64,000 bases of DNA from JAMXLO01 sp963812075 (GCA_963812075.1 CAWETN010000008.1:496001-560000); one strand, 5' to 3'. Shown: positions 16,151 to 24,042, numbered from the stretch's first letter. Numbers and translations are program-made. The notes: generated by a model not told the origin, from the letters alone.

Positions 16151-17227
16151 ATGACGACGCCCCTGCTGTTCCAGCCGATCACATTCCGCTCCGTCACCGC
16201 GCGCAACCGCATCGTCGTGGCGCCGATGTGCCAGTACTCGGCCGAGGACGGGCTGGGCGATGACTGGCACGTGCAGCATCTCGGCGCACGCGCGATGGGC
16301 GGCGCCGGCATCGTGTTCACCGAGGCGACGCATGTCTCGGCGATCGGCCGCATCACGCCCTACTGCCTGGGACTGTGGAACGCACGGCACCAGGCGCTGC
16401 TGACACGGCTCGCCGCGATCATCGCTCGCGGCGGCGCGGTGCCCGGCATCCAGCTTGCGCACGCCGGGCGAAAGGCGAGCACCACGCGCACCTGGGAAGG
16501 CAGCAAGCCGATCGCGCCCGGCGACGGCGGCTGGGTACCGATGGCGCCGAGCCCGATCGCGTTCCATCCCGGAGCCGTCGATCCGCACGCGCTGACCGCC
16601 GGCGAGATCGCCGGCATCGCCGCCGAGTTCGCGCACGCGGCCCGCATGGCGCGCGCGGCCGGCATGAAGGTGGTGGAGGTGCATGCAGCGCACGGCTACC
16701 TGCTGCACTCGTTCCTCTCGCCGATCGCCAACCACCGCAACGACGGCTACGGCGGCGACCTGGAGGGGCGCAGCCGCTTCCTCATGGAGACACTGGACGC
16801 GGTGCGAGCAGAATGGCCCGGCGATCTGCCGCTGTTCGTGCGGCTGTCCTGCGTCGACTACTTGGCCGGCGGCCTGACGGTCGAGGACACCGTGACGCTG
16901 TGCCGTCGGCTCGCCGCGCGCGGCGACGTGGACCTGATCGACTGTTCGTCCGGTGGAATCTCGCCCGATGTGCGCATCCCGCTGCATCCCGGCTACCAGG
17001 TGCCGTTCGCCGAGCGTATCCGTCGCGATACGGGCATCGCTACCGGCGCGGTCGGGCTTATCACCGAGCCCACGCACGCCGCCGAGATCGTCGCCAACCA
17101 GCGCGCCGACCTGGTGTTCGTCGCGCGCGTGGTGCTGGCCGATCCCGCCTGGCCGCTGCGTGCGGCGAAGGCGTTGGGCGTGAAGCCGGACCTGCCGCCG
17201 CCCTACTGGCGCGCCACCCTGGCCTGA
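16151..17227 (+). CDS. NADH:flavin oxidoreductase, old yellow enzyme family (YqjM-like)
   Basis: FMN TIM-barrel protein of 358 residues. Diagnostic elements of the YqjM class are VVAPMCQYSAEDG with the Cys and Tyr that touch FMN (about residue 25), QLAHAGRKAST (about 103), the HAAHGYLLHSFLSP substrate loop (about 178), NDGYGGDLEGRSRF, and the C-terminal ADLVFVARVVLADPAWPLRAA. These enzymes reduce activated C=C bonds with NAD(P)H. It follows the VOC gene by 32 bp on the same strand and is likely co-transcribed. The physiological substrate is unknown. Confidence 0.9.
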   Translation: MTTPLLFQPITFRSVTARNRIVVAPMCQYSAEDGLGDDWHVQHLGARAMGGAGIVFTEATHVSAIGRITPYCLGLWNARHQALLTRLAAIIARGGAVPGIQLAHAGRKASTTRTWEGSKPIAPGDGGWVPMAPSPIAFHPGAVDPHALTAGEIAGIAAEFAHAARMARAAGMKVVEVHAAHGYLLHSFLSPIANHRNDGYGGDLEGRSRFLMETLDAVRAEWPGDLPLFVRLSCVDYLAGGLTVEDTVTLCRRLAARGDVDLIDCSSGGISPDVRIPLHPGYQVPFAERIRRDTGIATGAVGLITEPTHAAEIVANQRADLVFVARVVLADPAWPLRAAKALGVKPDLPPPYWRATLA

Positions 17228-17318
17228 TCCTGCCACAACAATTCCCTGCCATGCCTCCAGTGCGGCCACAATTCGCCGCAACCCTCTCCGGCCTGAACCT
17301 CCGATGGAGAAGTACGCC

Positions 17319-17864
17319 GTGAGAGCCCATATCGCCTCCCTGCTGGTCACCACGATGCTGGTGGCCACGCCCGCGCTGGCGCAGACGACCGGCAACCAGT
17401 CCACACCGACCGCGCCGACGACCACCCAGATCGCGCCCGCACCGTCGGGCACCGCGCAGAAGGCGGCGCCGCACAGCAACCGCTCCGTCATGGCACGTCA
17501 GCCCGGCGAGACGATGCAGAACCTGGCCGAACGCCGCATCGCCGACCTGCACAGCAGGCTGCACATCACGCCCGAGCAGAGCCAGCAGTGGAACCAGTTC
17601 GCCCAGGTGATGCGCGACAACGCCCATGAGATGGACCAGATCTACCAGGCTCGCGCCGAGAAGCTCGGGTCGATGACGGCGGTGGACAACATGCAGTCTT
17701 TTGCGCAGATCGAGCAGCAGCGGGCGCAGGACGTGCAGAAGCTGGTGCCAGCCTTCCAGACGCTGTACTCGTCGCTGTCTGACCAGCAGAAGAAGGCGGC
17801 CGATGACATGTTCCGCGCACGGGCGCAGCACGCCCAGGCCGGACACCAGGCTGCGGCGCGCTAG
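17319..17864 (+). CDS. Spy/CpxP-like LTXXQ-motif periplasmic protein
   Basis: Protein of 181 residues from the GTG at 17319, chosen because GGAGA ends 8 bp upstream. An in-frame ATG at 17304 overlaps that ribosome site and has none of its own. Residues 1-22 are a signal peptide ending in PALAQ. A low-complexity Thr/Pro/Ala linker follows, then a helical domain with two LTxxQ-like motifs (HITPEQSQQW and LSDQQKKAAD), the mark of the Spy/CpxP/Zra fold. These are periplasmic chaperones or metal-stress sensors. It stands alone upstream of rpmE. Confidence 0.8.
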   Translation: MRAHIASLLVTTMLVATPALAQTTGNQSTPTAPTTTQIAPAPSGTAQKAAPHSNRSVMARQPGETMQNLAERRIADLHSRLHITPEQSQQWNQFAQVMRDNAHEMDQIYQARAEKLGSMTAVDNMQSFAQIEQQRAQDVQKLVPAFQTLYSSLSDQQKKAADDMFRARAQHAQAGHQAAAR

Positions 17865-17924
17865 GCACTGGCATTCGACGGGCGCCGGCGCTATATGCCG
17901 GCGCTCGCCAGCCAGGAGCGCGTC

Positions 17925-18149
17925 ATGAAGCCGGGCATCCACCCCGCCTACCACGAGATCAACGTCGTGATGACCGACGGTACCCAGTTCAAGACTCGCT
18001 CCTGCATGGGCAAGCCGGGCGATACGCTGCGGCTGGACATCGATCCGAAGTCGCATCCGGCGTGGACCGGACAGCACCGCATCATCGACAGCGGCGGCCA
18101 GGTTGCGAAGTTCAACAAGAAGTTCGCCGGGCTCGGGCTGAAGAAGTAG
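17925..18149 (+). CDS. rpmE: 50S ribosomal protein L31
   Basis: Protein of 74 residues. KPGIHPAYHEINVVMTDGTQ and the GDTLRLDIDPKSHPAWTG stretch are near-invariant in alphaproteobacterial L31. It has a single Cys, so it is the zinc-free (C-minus) form. The ATG at 17925 follows CAGGAGCG; the longer frame from 17895 lacks support. Located between the LTXXQ protein and hsp20, with a stem-loop after it. Confidence 0.96.
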   Translation: MKPGIHPAYHEINVVMTDGTQFKTRSCMGKPGDTLRLDIDPKSHPAWTGQHRIIDSGGQVAKFNKKFAGLGLKK

Positions 18150-18175
18150 CCAGACCGGCTCTGCGCTTTTCCGGT

Positions 18176-18206
18176 GCGCCGCCCCTCTTGAACCAGGGGG
18201 CGGCGC
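18176..18206 (+). terminator. Stem-loop after rpmE
   Basis: A perfect 10-bp stem, GCGCCGCCCC with GGGGCGGCGC, encloses an 11-nt loop 26 bp after the rpmE stop. The T run behind it is poor (TTGCCATTTCT), so it is a probable but not classical intrinsic terminator. Confidence 0.6.
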
Positions 18207-18260
18207 TTGCCATTTCTGCTGGGTCCGGGACGCCCTGTCGGGGTCTCGGAGAGCTGAAGC

Positions 18261-18318
18261 GGGCCGGCCCCAACGGGCGGCCCATACTGTAGACCTTGCT
18301 CAAGCAGGAGGTTCTGCC
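18261..18318 (+). promoter_or_regulatory. ROSE-like RNA thermometer candidate before hsp20
   Basis: The leader holds a 9-bp hairpin with one bulged G at 18261-18283, then CTTGC (18295-18299), which pairs with GCAGG (18304-18308) around a UCAA loop. That second stem covers the start of the Shine-Dalgarno AGGAGG (18306-18311), 7 bp before the ATG. Alphaproteobacterial small heat-shock genes often carry ROSE elements with a U(U/C)GCU motif facing the ribosome site, and TTGCT is present here at 18296-18300. The pairing register differs from textbook ROSE, so this is a structural prediction. Confidence 0.5.
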
Positions 18319-18792
18319 ATGACGACTTTCGATTTCGCACCGCTGTTCCGTACCGCAATCGGTTTCGACCGTCTCGCCCGTCTGATGGACACGGCGGCAT
18401 CCGCCGGAGAGGCACCGAGCTACCCGCCCTACAACATCGAGAAGACCGGTGAGGACACCTACCGCCTGACCATGGCGGTTGCCGGGTTCCGGCCGGAGGA
18501 ATTGGACCTTGTCGCCAAGGACAACACGCTGGTGGTGTCCGGCAAGGTGAACAATGAGGCCCCGAAGAGCGGCGAAATGCTGTATCGCGGCATCGCCGGC
18601 CGCGCCTTCGAGCGCCGCTTCGTGCTCGCTGACCACATCGTGGTGGATGGCGCCGACCTGCAGAATGGTTTGCTGCATATCGGCCTGAAGCGCGTGGTGC
18701 CCGAGGCGCTGAAGCCGCGCCGCATCGAGATCGGCGGCGGCTCGCCGAAGGCGGTTGCCAACGACAGCCAGGAGGCCGTGAAGGCCGCCTGA
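18319..18792 (+). CDS. Small heat-shock protein, Hsp20/IbpA family
   Basis: Protein of 157 residues with an alpha-crystallin domain from about 36 to 135. Typical segments are YPPYNIEKTGEDTYRLTMAVAG, the VSGK strand, GRAFERRFVLADHIVVDGA and GLLHIGLKRVVPEALKPRRIEI. This is the class A (IbpA/HspA-like) form found in alphaproteobacteria, an ATP-independent holdase in the cytoplasm. AGGAGG sits 7 bp before the ATG within a predicted temperature-sensitive leader. A strong terminator follows directly, so it is monocistronic. Confidence 0.93.
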   Translation: MTTFDFAPLFRTAIGFDRLARLMDTAASAGEAPSYPPYNIEKTGEDTYRLTMAVAGFRPEELDLVAKDNTLVVSGKVNNEAPKSGEMLYRGIAGRAFERRFVLADHIVVDGADLQNGLLHIGLKRVVPEALKPRRIEIGGGSPKAVANDSQEAVKAA

Positions 18793-18815
18793 TACCGCCG
18801 AGCAGGCAGACGAAG

Positions 18816-18840
18816 GGGGCCGGTTCGCCGGCCCCTTTTT
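18816..18840 (+). terminator. Intrinsic terminator of hsp20
   Basis: Perfect 8-bp stem GGGGCCGG/CCGGCCCC closed by a TTCG tetraloop and followed by five T residues. It lies 23 bp after the hsp20 stop. The stable tetraloop and T run make this the clearest terminator in the window. Confidence 0.93.
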
Positions 18841-18841
18841 A

Positions 18842-18870
18842 TTGCGCGCATGATGGCACACTGCTAGCAT
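18842..18870 (+). promoter_or_regulatory. Candidate promoter of the toxin-antitoxin pair
   Basis: TTGCGC at 18842-18847 and TAGCAT at 18865-18870 are spaced by 17 bp, just after the hsp20 terminator and 21 bp before the antitoxin start. It runs into the palindrome at 18868-18893, which would place a bound repressor over the -10 and start region. Prediction only. Confidence 0.4.
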
Positions 18871-18893
18871 TGATCTCACAGGAGAGATCGATG
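18868..18893. promoter_or_regulatory. Operator-like palindrome over the antitoxin start codon
   Basis: CATTGATCTC, a 6-bp spacer ACAGGA, then GAGATCGATG. Nine of ten positions are complementary. The right arm contains the end of the ribosome site (GGAGAG) and the ATG itself. RHH antitoxins of the FitA type autoregulate by binding such inverted repeats; the same symmetry could also fold in RNA and hide the ribosome site. Confidence 0.6.
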
Positions 18894-19130
18894 CCCGGCA
18901 GCCTCAGCGTGCGTAACCTGGATGATGCCCTGATCCGGGCGCTCAAACGGCGGGCCGCGGTACACGGCCGTTCAGCGGAGGCGGAAGTGAGAGAGATTCT
19001 GCGCCAGGCACTGGCCCACGAACCGAGCAACGCGTTTGACCGGCTGGCCGCCGAACTGCGTGCGCTGACCGCGGGGCGCGCTCATACGCCTGCAGAGATA
19101 CTGCTGCGCGAGAGCCGGGACGAGAGGTGA
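18891..19130 (+). CDS. FitA-like ribbon-helix-helix antitoxin
   Basis: Protein of 79 residues. The N-terminal half SLSVRNLDDALIRALKRRAAVHGRSAEAEVREIL is a ribbon-helix-helix DNA-binding fold (only its first 20 residues are the diagnostic strand-helix core). The C-terminal half, ending in HTPAEILLRES, would wrap the toxin. The ATG at 18891 follows GGAGAGATCG; a longer frame from 18870 is less likely. The last bases overlap the GTG start of the PIN-domain gene, so antitoxin and toxin are coupled. Confidence 0.85.
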   Translation: MPGSLSVRNLDDALIRALKRRAAVHGRSAEAEVREILRQALAHEPSNAFDRLAAELRALTAGRAHTPAEILLRESRDER

Positions 19131-19555
19131 GCGGCTATGTCGTCGACGCCAGCGTCGTTATCAAATGGCTGATCGATGAGCCCGGTAGCGAACAGGCCCT
19201 AAAGCTCCGTGACCACATGGTTTCGGCGCCGGATCTGCTGATCTCCGAATGCGCCAACATCCTCTGGAAGAAGGCACGGCTCGGCCAGATCACGCCGGCC
19301 GAGGCCTCGGTCGCAGCGAGGCTCCTCGTCCGCGCGGACATCGAACTGGTGCGAGGACACCGTCTCGTCGGGCGAGCGGTGGAAATGGCGATAGCCCTCG
19401 ATCACTCCGCCTACGATTGCATGTACCTGGCGCTGGCCGAGGAGCGGCTCCGACCTCTGGTCACGGCGGACCAGCGCCTGGTGCAGAGGCTGGCGCTGCG
19501 ACCGGAAGCCGCGCCGCTGGCCAGCGCCGTCGACCTCGCGGCATTCGACGCCTGA
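19127..19555 (+). CDS. PIN-domain toxin (VapC/FitB-like ribonuclease)
   Basis: Protein of 142 residues, GTG start at 19127 overlapping the antitoxin stop (GTGA). The four acidic residues of the PIN nuclease site are visible: Asp in VVDASVVIKWL (about residue 6), Glu in ISECANILWKK (about 43), Asp in SAYDCMYLALAEE (about 99), and Asp in VTADQRL (about 116). VapC-type toxins cut RNA, often tRNA, when freed from the antitoxin. The pair is complete and looks functional. It lies among housekeeping genes, which is common for chromosomal type II modules. Confidence 0.88.
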   Translation: MSGYVVDASVVIKWLIDEPGSEQALKLRDHMVSAPDLLISECANILWKKARLGQITPAEASVAARLLVRADIELVRGHRLVGRAVEMAIALDHSAYDCMYLALAEERLRPLVTADQRLVQRLALRPEAAPLASAVDLAAFDA

Positions 19556-19556
19556 A

Positions 19557-19748
19557 TCAGGGCCGGCGGAAGAACGCGTCGGCGGCGCTGCGGTGGCCCT
19601 GCTTGCGGTCGATGTCGGCCTCCACGCGGGCGATCTCCGCCTTCAGTTCATCGATGTAGTCGCGCAGTTCGGCGATCCCGAGCGTGTCCAGGACCAGCTT
19701 CTCCAGGCGCACCCGCTTGCGGACGGGGCCGTCCTCCTCCTCGATCAT
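19557..19748 (-). CDS. DUF1192 family small protein
   Basis: Protein of 63 residues beginning MIEEEDGPVRKRVRLEKLVLD with a heptad-like charged helix (ELRDYIDELKAEIARVEADI) and ending in DAFFRRP. Short acidic start, coiled-coil centre and this ending match DUF1192, found almost only in alphaproteobacteria, function unknown. The start at 19748 has GGGAG upstream. It ends one base after the toxin stop on the opposite strand and is divergent from trcR. Confidence 0.85.
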   Translation of the reverse strand: MIEEEDGPVRKRVRLEKLVLDTLGIAELRDYIDELKAEIARVEADIDRKQGHRSAADAFFRRP

Positions 19749-19834
19749 CCGTCGCTCCCTTTGCCTGCGCCGCCAGCATAGCCGCGGGGCGCGCCCTTGA
19801 CCCACCCCCACGCGGTTGTCATATCCGCGCAATC

Positions 19835-20413
19835 ATGACACTCCCCTTGATGCCGAAGGCCACCGCCGTGTGGCTGATCGAGAAGACCGCGCTGACCTTC
19901 ACGCAGATCGCGGACTTCTGCGGCATGCATCCGCTGGAGGTGCAGGCGATCGCCGACGGCGAGGTCGCCCAGGGCATCGTCGGCTACGACCCAATTGCCA
20001 ACGGCCAGCTTACCGCCGAAGAGATCCGCCGCGTCGAGGCCGAGCCGGATCTGCGGCTGCGGCTGGCGCCCACCGCCCTGCCGCAGCCGAAGCGGCTGCG
20101 CGGCTCGCGCTACACGCCGGTCGCCAAGCGCAACGACCGGCCAGACGCGATCGCCTTCCTGCTGCGCAACTACCCGCAGCTGTCCGAGGCGCAGGTCTCC
20201 AAGCTGCTGGGCACCACGAAGGACACGATTCAGAAGGTGCGCGAGCGCACGCACTGGAACAGCGCCAACATCAAGCCGCGCGACCCGGTAATCCTGGGCC
20301 TGTGCAGCCAGACCGACCTCAACGCCGCGGTGGCGCAGGCGAACGAGCGGCTGGAGCGGGAGGGCCGCGCCGTCCCGCCGCCGCCCGTTCTGGAGACCGA
20401 CGAGGTGGCCTGA
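19835..20413 (+). CDS. trcR: Cell cycle transcriptional regulator TrcR (DUF1013)
   Basis: Protein of 192 residues with the two DUF1013 conserved blocks: PKATAVWLIEKTALTFTQIA with FCGMHPLEVQAIADGE at the N-terminus, and DAIAFLLRNYPQLSEAQVSK with LGTTKDTIQKVRERTHWNS in the middle. Both blocks look like helix-turn-helix segments. The family is restricted to alphaproteobacteria, where it is described as a cell-cycle regulator associated with RNA polymerase. It is divergent from DUF1192 and convergent with the first DUF465 gene (3-bp gap). Confidence 0.92.
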   Translation: MTLPLMPKATAVWLIEKTALTFTQIADFCGMHPLEVQAIADGEVAQGIVGYDPIANGQLTAEEIRRVEAEPDLRLRLAPTALPQPKRLRGSRYTPVAKRNDRPDAIAFLLRNYPQLSEAQVSKLLGTTKDTIQKVRERTHWNSANIKPRDPVILGLCSQTDLNAAVAQANERLEREGRAVPPPPVLETDEVA

Positions 20414-20416
20414 GAC

Positions 20417-20590
20417 CTAGTCGGCCTGGGCTCGCAGCCGTTCCATCTCCTCCTTGACGTGCAGCTTCTCGATCTTCAGCCGGGTGAGCATCTCGCTGTC
20501 CGGCCGGGGCCGCTGGTCCTCGTCGGCGATGCGCAGCTCCAGAGCCGCATGCCGCTCTTTGAGTGCATCGAGATGAGCCTGAAGGGTCAT
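20417..20590 (-). CDS. DUF465 (YdcH-like) small protein
   Basis: Protein of 57 residues, a single predicted coiled coil (HLDALKERHAALELRI, LTRLKIEKLHVKEEMERLR). The LKxEKLxLKDE-like end is the DUF465/YdcH signature. Start at 20590 preceded by GGGAGG. It is divergent from a second DUF465 gene 124 bp away. Confidence 0.85.
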   Translation of the reverse strand: MTLQAHLDALKERHAALELRIADEDQRPRPDSEMLTRLKIEKLHVKEEMERLRAQAD

Positions 20591-20713
20591 AGGACCTCCC
20601 TCGTTCAAGGTCAGAGCCGGACACATCGTAACCCGACTGACACACGCCAAGCCATGAGGAATTCGCGATCCTTGGGTCTGGGGGCAGACCCCCGATTGTG
20701 CTAAGGACGAGAC

Positions 20714-20917
20714 ATGTTGTCGGATCGGGACTCGTTGCTCCGCAAGCTGCACGAACTCCGCAGCGAGCACCGCGACCTCGACACAGTGATCGCCAGGCTG
20801 GCGGATCAAGGGGCGGCGGATCAGCTGCACCTGCAGCGGCTGAAGAAGCGCAAGCTGATGCTCAAGGACGAAATCGCCTGGCTGGAGAGCCGGCTGATCC
20901 CGGACAGCATCGCCTGA
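20714..20917 (+). CDS. DUF465 (YdcH-like) small protein, second copy
   Basis: Protein of 67 residues. LHELRSEHRDLDTVIARL and LQRLKKRKLMLKDEIAWLE are the two halves of the DUF465 helical hairpin. AAGGACGAG precedes the ATG. The stop codon TGA shares its last base with the purE ATG, so this gene is translationally linked to purine synthesis genes, an arrangement conserved in many alphaproteobacteria. Function unknown. Confidence 0.87.
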   Translation: MLSDRDSLLRKLHELRSEHRDLDTVIARLADQGAADQLHLQRLKKRKLMLKDEIAWLESRLIPDSIA

Positions 20918-21408
20918 TGGCACCTGTCGTCGGGATCATCATGGGCAGCCAGTCCGACTGGGCCACGCTGCAGCACGCCGCTGAGACGCTGAAGCAGCTG
21001 GCGGTGCCGCACGAGACCCGCATTGTCTCGGCGCATCGCACGCCTGACCGGCTGCGCGCCTACGCCACCGAGGCGCGGCAGCGCGGCCTGAAGGTCATCA
21101 TTGCCGGCGCCGGCGGCGCTGCCCATCTGCCGGGCATGTGCGCCGCCTGGACGCCGCTTCCGGTGCTGGGCGTGCCGGTAGAATCCGCCTGTCTTAAGGG
21201 CATCGACAGTCTGCTTTCCATCGTCCAGATGCCGGCCGGCGTCCCGGTCGGGACCCTGGCGATCGGGCGCGCCGGAGCGATCAACGCGGCACTGCTGGCG
21301 GCGGCCATTCTGGCCATCGCAGACGCGGCGCTCGCCGCGCGGCTCGACGCACTGCGCGAACGGCAAACGGACGCAGTGGCGGACGCACCGGCCGACCCTG
21401 CGGCATGA
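20917..21408 (+). CDS. purE: N5-carboxyaminoimidazole ribonucleotide mutase
   Basis: Protein of 163 residues, the length of class I PurE. The active-site loop MGSQSDWATL (about 8-17), the SAHRTPDR motif (about 40) and GAGGAAHLPGMCAA (about 68) are all present. It converts N5-CAIR to CAIR in purine synthesis. The ATG overlaps the preceding stop and its own stop overlaps the purK start (ATGA), so purE and purK are tightly coupled. Confidence 0.96.
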   Translation: MAPVVGIIMGSQSDWATLQHAAETLKQLAVPHETRIVSAHRTPDRLRAYATEARQRGLKVIIAGAGGAAHLPGMCAAWTPLPVLGVPVESACLKGIDSLLSIVQMPAGVPVGTLAIGRAGAINAALLAAAILAIADAALAARLDALRERQTDAVADAPADPAA

Positions 21409-22547
21409 TCCGGCCGCTGCCGCCGAACTCTACCATCGGCCTGGTGGGCGGCGGGCAGCTTGGGCGGATGTCGGCCTTGGCTGCCGCACGCCTCGGCTAT
21501 CGCTGCCACATCCTGACGCGGGAAGCGGACAGCCCGGCCCGGCAGGTCTCGATGGCCGCGACGATCAGCGACTATCATGAGCCGGACGGCCTTCGCCGCT
21601 TCGCCGACGCGGTCGACGTCATCACCTTCGAGTTCGAAAATGTCAGTGCGGAAGGCCTCGATCTTCTGGCGTCCCTGAAGCCGGTGCGACCATCTGCGGC
21701 GATCCTGCGGATCAGCCAGGACCGTGTTCTGGAGAAAAACTTTCTGAACCGCCACGGCATCGCCACCGCGCCCTGGGCGCCGGTCGAGGATTTCGCGGCG
21801 CTCGGCGCCGCGGTGCAGCGGATCGGCCTGCCGGCGGTGCTGAAGACCACCCGCCTGGGATACGACGGAAAAGGGCAGGCGATGCTGCGGTGGCCCGATG
21901 ACGTTCGCGCGGCGTACGACGCATTGTCGCCCAAGCCACTGATCCTGGAAGGTCTCATAGACTTCTTCCAGGAGATCAGCGTGGTTGTCGCGCGCGGCGA
22001 GGATGGCACCTCCAGCGCCTTCGACACGGCGGAGAACCGTCACCGCAATCACATCCTGGACGTCACCCTCGCCCCGGCCCGCATCCCGTCGTCGGTCGAT
22101 GCCCAGGCGCAGGCGATCGCGCGGCGTGTCGCCGACGCGCTGGACCTGGTGGGCCTTTTGGCGGTGGAGATGTTCGTCGACCGCGATGGCCGGGTGCTGG
22201 TGAATGAGATCGCCCCGCGTCCGCACAACTCCGGCCACTGGACGATCGACGCCTGCCCGGCGAGCCAGTTCGAGCTGCACATCCGGGCCATCGCCGGCCT
22301 GCCGCTGCCGCCGGCCACGCGCCATTCCGACGCGGTGATGAAAAATCTGGTGGGACCGGAGGAGGCCGCGCTGTGGCCGACGATCCTTGCCGCGCCGGGG
22401 CTGATCCCGCACCTCTACGGCAAGGCGGAGGCTCGCCCAGGACGCAAGATGGGGCACGTGACGCGGCTTTTCCCGAAGGGTTCGCTGCCCGGCGACTTCG
22501 GCATCGCGGCAGCGCTGGGGCCGGTTGCGCCCACCGTAGGCCGATGA
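21405..22547 (+). CDS. purK: 5-(carboxyamino)imidazole ribonucleotide synthase
   Basis: ATP-grasp enzyme of 380 residues that makes N5-CAIR from AIR, bicarbonate and ATP, feeding PurE. Motifs: IGLVGGGQLGRMSALAAARL at the N-terminus, the glycine-rich loop in KTTRLGYDGKGQAM (about 148), and the metal and phosphate site VNEIAPRPHNSGHWTIDAC (about 265). It overlaps purE by 4 bp. It is convergent with the unknown secreted protein gene after 46 bp. Confidence 0.96.
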   Translation: MIRPLPPNSTIGLVGGGQLGRMSALAAARLGYRCHILTREADSPARQVSMAATISDYHEPDGLRRFADAVDVITFEFENVSAEGLDLLASLKPVRPSAAILRISQDRVLEKNFLNRHGIATAPWAPVEDFAALGAAVQRIGLPAVLKTTRLGYDGKGQAMLRWPDDVRAAYDALSPKPLILEGLIDFFQEISVVVARGEDGTSSAFDTAENRHRNHILDVTLAPARIPSSVDAQAQAIARRVADALDLVGLLAVEMFVDRDGRVLVNEIAPRPHNSGHWTIDACPASQFELHIRAIAGLPLPPATRHSDAVMKNLVGPEEAALWPTILAAPGLIPHLYGKAEARPGRKMGHVTRLFPKGSLPGDFGIAAALGPVAPTVGR

Positions 22548-22593
22548 CCCGGACAGGTACCCATCCGGCCACCGGCCCGCACGGGTCGCTCCG

Positions 22594-24042
22594 CTACATG
22601 TCCTCACACAGCGGGAGTTTGGTCACGACCTCAGCACCGGCCACGCCGGCCGCCGACGGATCGTCGAAGACCATCAGCGACTTGAGGTCGTCGGCGACGC
22701 CGACACCGGTCGTCGAACTGGCGCCGGAAAGATAGGTCCGCGACAGATAGGTCGTCTGCCCGGACACCGGATTGACGGTCACCTTGAACTGCATGATCGA
22801 GCCGGCAACCTGCGCCCCGGTATACAGGTACTGGCCATGGCGCACGATGGTGCTGGGCTGGGTGACCAGGGCCGCGGCGAAGCCGAAGTTCGGCACGGCA
22901 CTCCCGCATCCGTTCGAGCGATTGTGCGCGAAGGCATCGGCCAGCGACGTCGAGCCGTTGTTCTTCCAGATGCACTCTGGCCACGCCGTATTGGCAGTGC
23001 CGCCGGGCGGACTGCCGAAGCTGTCCACCGTCCGCTGGCCGCCGAAATAGGGCTGATTGTCAGGTCCGAACGCGGTGGTCAGGTCCTTCTGCAGGCCATT
23101 GCTGCCGACCGACATGCACTTCGCCGTTCTGGCGTCCGGAACGACGAAGGTCTTGCTGATTGGCTGGGTGATGTCGCCCGGGTCGCCCAGCGGGTTGAGG
23201 CACGCGAACACCGTGGTCGATTTCGCGTCCGACGTCACCATCGCCAACTGACCGTCGAGGCTGACGGTGGCGGTGGTGAGCTTCTGGCCCTCGGGAATCG
23301 CGGAGTAGTAGTTCGCCAGGGTCGGCACACCGGCGACCTTGCCCGCGCTGCCCCCGATTACCGGGCTTGCGACGTTCTTCAGCGGGATCACGAACAGCCC
23401 GCCCTTGATGCCGGCGGCGAACATGTAGGAACTCGCGGTCCGCGCCGTGGTGGCCACGCCATGCGAGATCGAGCAGCCGAGTTGGTTGGAGTAGGTATTG
23501 GCACCAGGGTTCGTGCCCGTGCTCAGCCTGGTCGGGTCGCAGGTCGGTGTGATCACATCGCTCTGCCCCGGGACGTCGCCCTGTCCGACAATCGCTCCGC
23601 CGCGGATGAGCGGCAGACTGATGCAATCGGCCGCCGAAGTCGTCGGTGGCATGACCCACGCGGTGGCAACGGTGGTTCCGGTCGGCGCCTTGTCGCCCAT
23701 CTTGCACAGCGCGGCCCCCTGGTCGAACACCCAGTTGTGCCCGCCGCCGGTCAACGGCTTGGTGGTATCGTTGTTCTCGTGCACCGAGCTGTCCGGCACG
23801 AACACCGAGCCGAGCGTGCCGGTGAGCACGAGCGGCAACCAGTTCGGCGTCACCCCCGGGCTTCCGGCCTTGTAGCCCGAGGCGGGAAAACTGCTGCCGT
23901 CCGCGCAAACGGCCCAGGCGGCGTTCTGCGCGAGAAGCGATGCCGCCGCCGTCGATGCCAGGACGGCCCGGCGCCAGCGCACCCGGTCATTCCGTTCTGT
24001 ATTACCAATGAATCTGCGTACGGTTCTATAGGGTCCAGTCAT
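22594..24042 (-). CDS. Secreted protein of unknown function
   Basis: Protein of 482 residues that I do not recognise. After a charged N-region it has a hydrophobic stretch AVLASTAAASLLAQNAAWA (about 26-44), a likely signal peptide. The mature part starts VCADGSSFPASGY and is rich in Gly, Thr, Ser and has about ten Cys, so disulfides are likely and the site is periplasmic or extracellular. Repeated patterns of strand-like character (LSLDGQLAMVTSDA, VRHGQYLYTGAQVAGSIMQF) could be a beta-propeller, but that is a guess. GGAAGAAAGAG precedes the start. A 598-bp non-coding region lies upstream, so it probably has elaborate control. Confidence 0.75.
   Translation of the reverse strand: MTGPYRTVRRFIGNTERNDRVRWRRAVLASTAAASLLAQNAAWAVCADGSSFPASGYKAGSPGVTPNWLPLVLTGTLGSVFVPDSSVHENNDTTKPLTGGGHNWVFDQGAALCKMGDKAPTGTTVATAWVMPPTTSAADCISLPLIRGGAIVGQGDVPGQSDVITPTCDPTRLSTGTNPGANTYSNQLGCSISHGVATTARTASSYMFAAGIKGGLFVIPLKNVASPVIGGSAGKVAGVPTLANYYSAIPEGQKLTTATVSLDGQLAMVTSDAKSTTVFACLNPLGDPGDITQPISKTFVVPDARTAKCMSVGSNGLQKDLTTAFGPDNQPYFGGQRTVDSFGSPPGGTANTAWPECIWKNNGSTSLADAFAHNRSNGCGSAVPNFGFAAALVTQPSTIVRHGQYLYTGAQVAGSIMQFKVTVNPVSGQTTYLSRTYLSGASSTTGVGVADDLKSLMVFDDPSAAGVAGAEVVTKLPLCEDM

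Noticed and set aside
15110..17491. A 793-codon open frame on the minus strand opposite the VOC and OYE genes
   Set aside because: It is antisense to two well-recognised proteins and encodes Arg/Ala-rich sequence without motifs. GC-rich DNA produces such long shadow frames.
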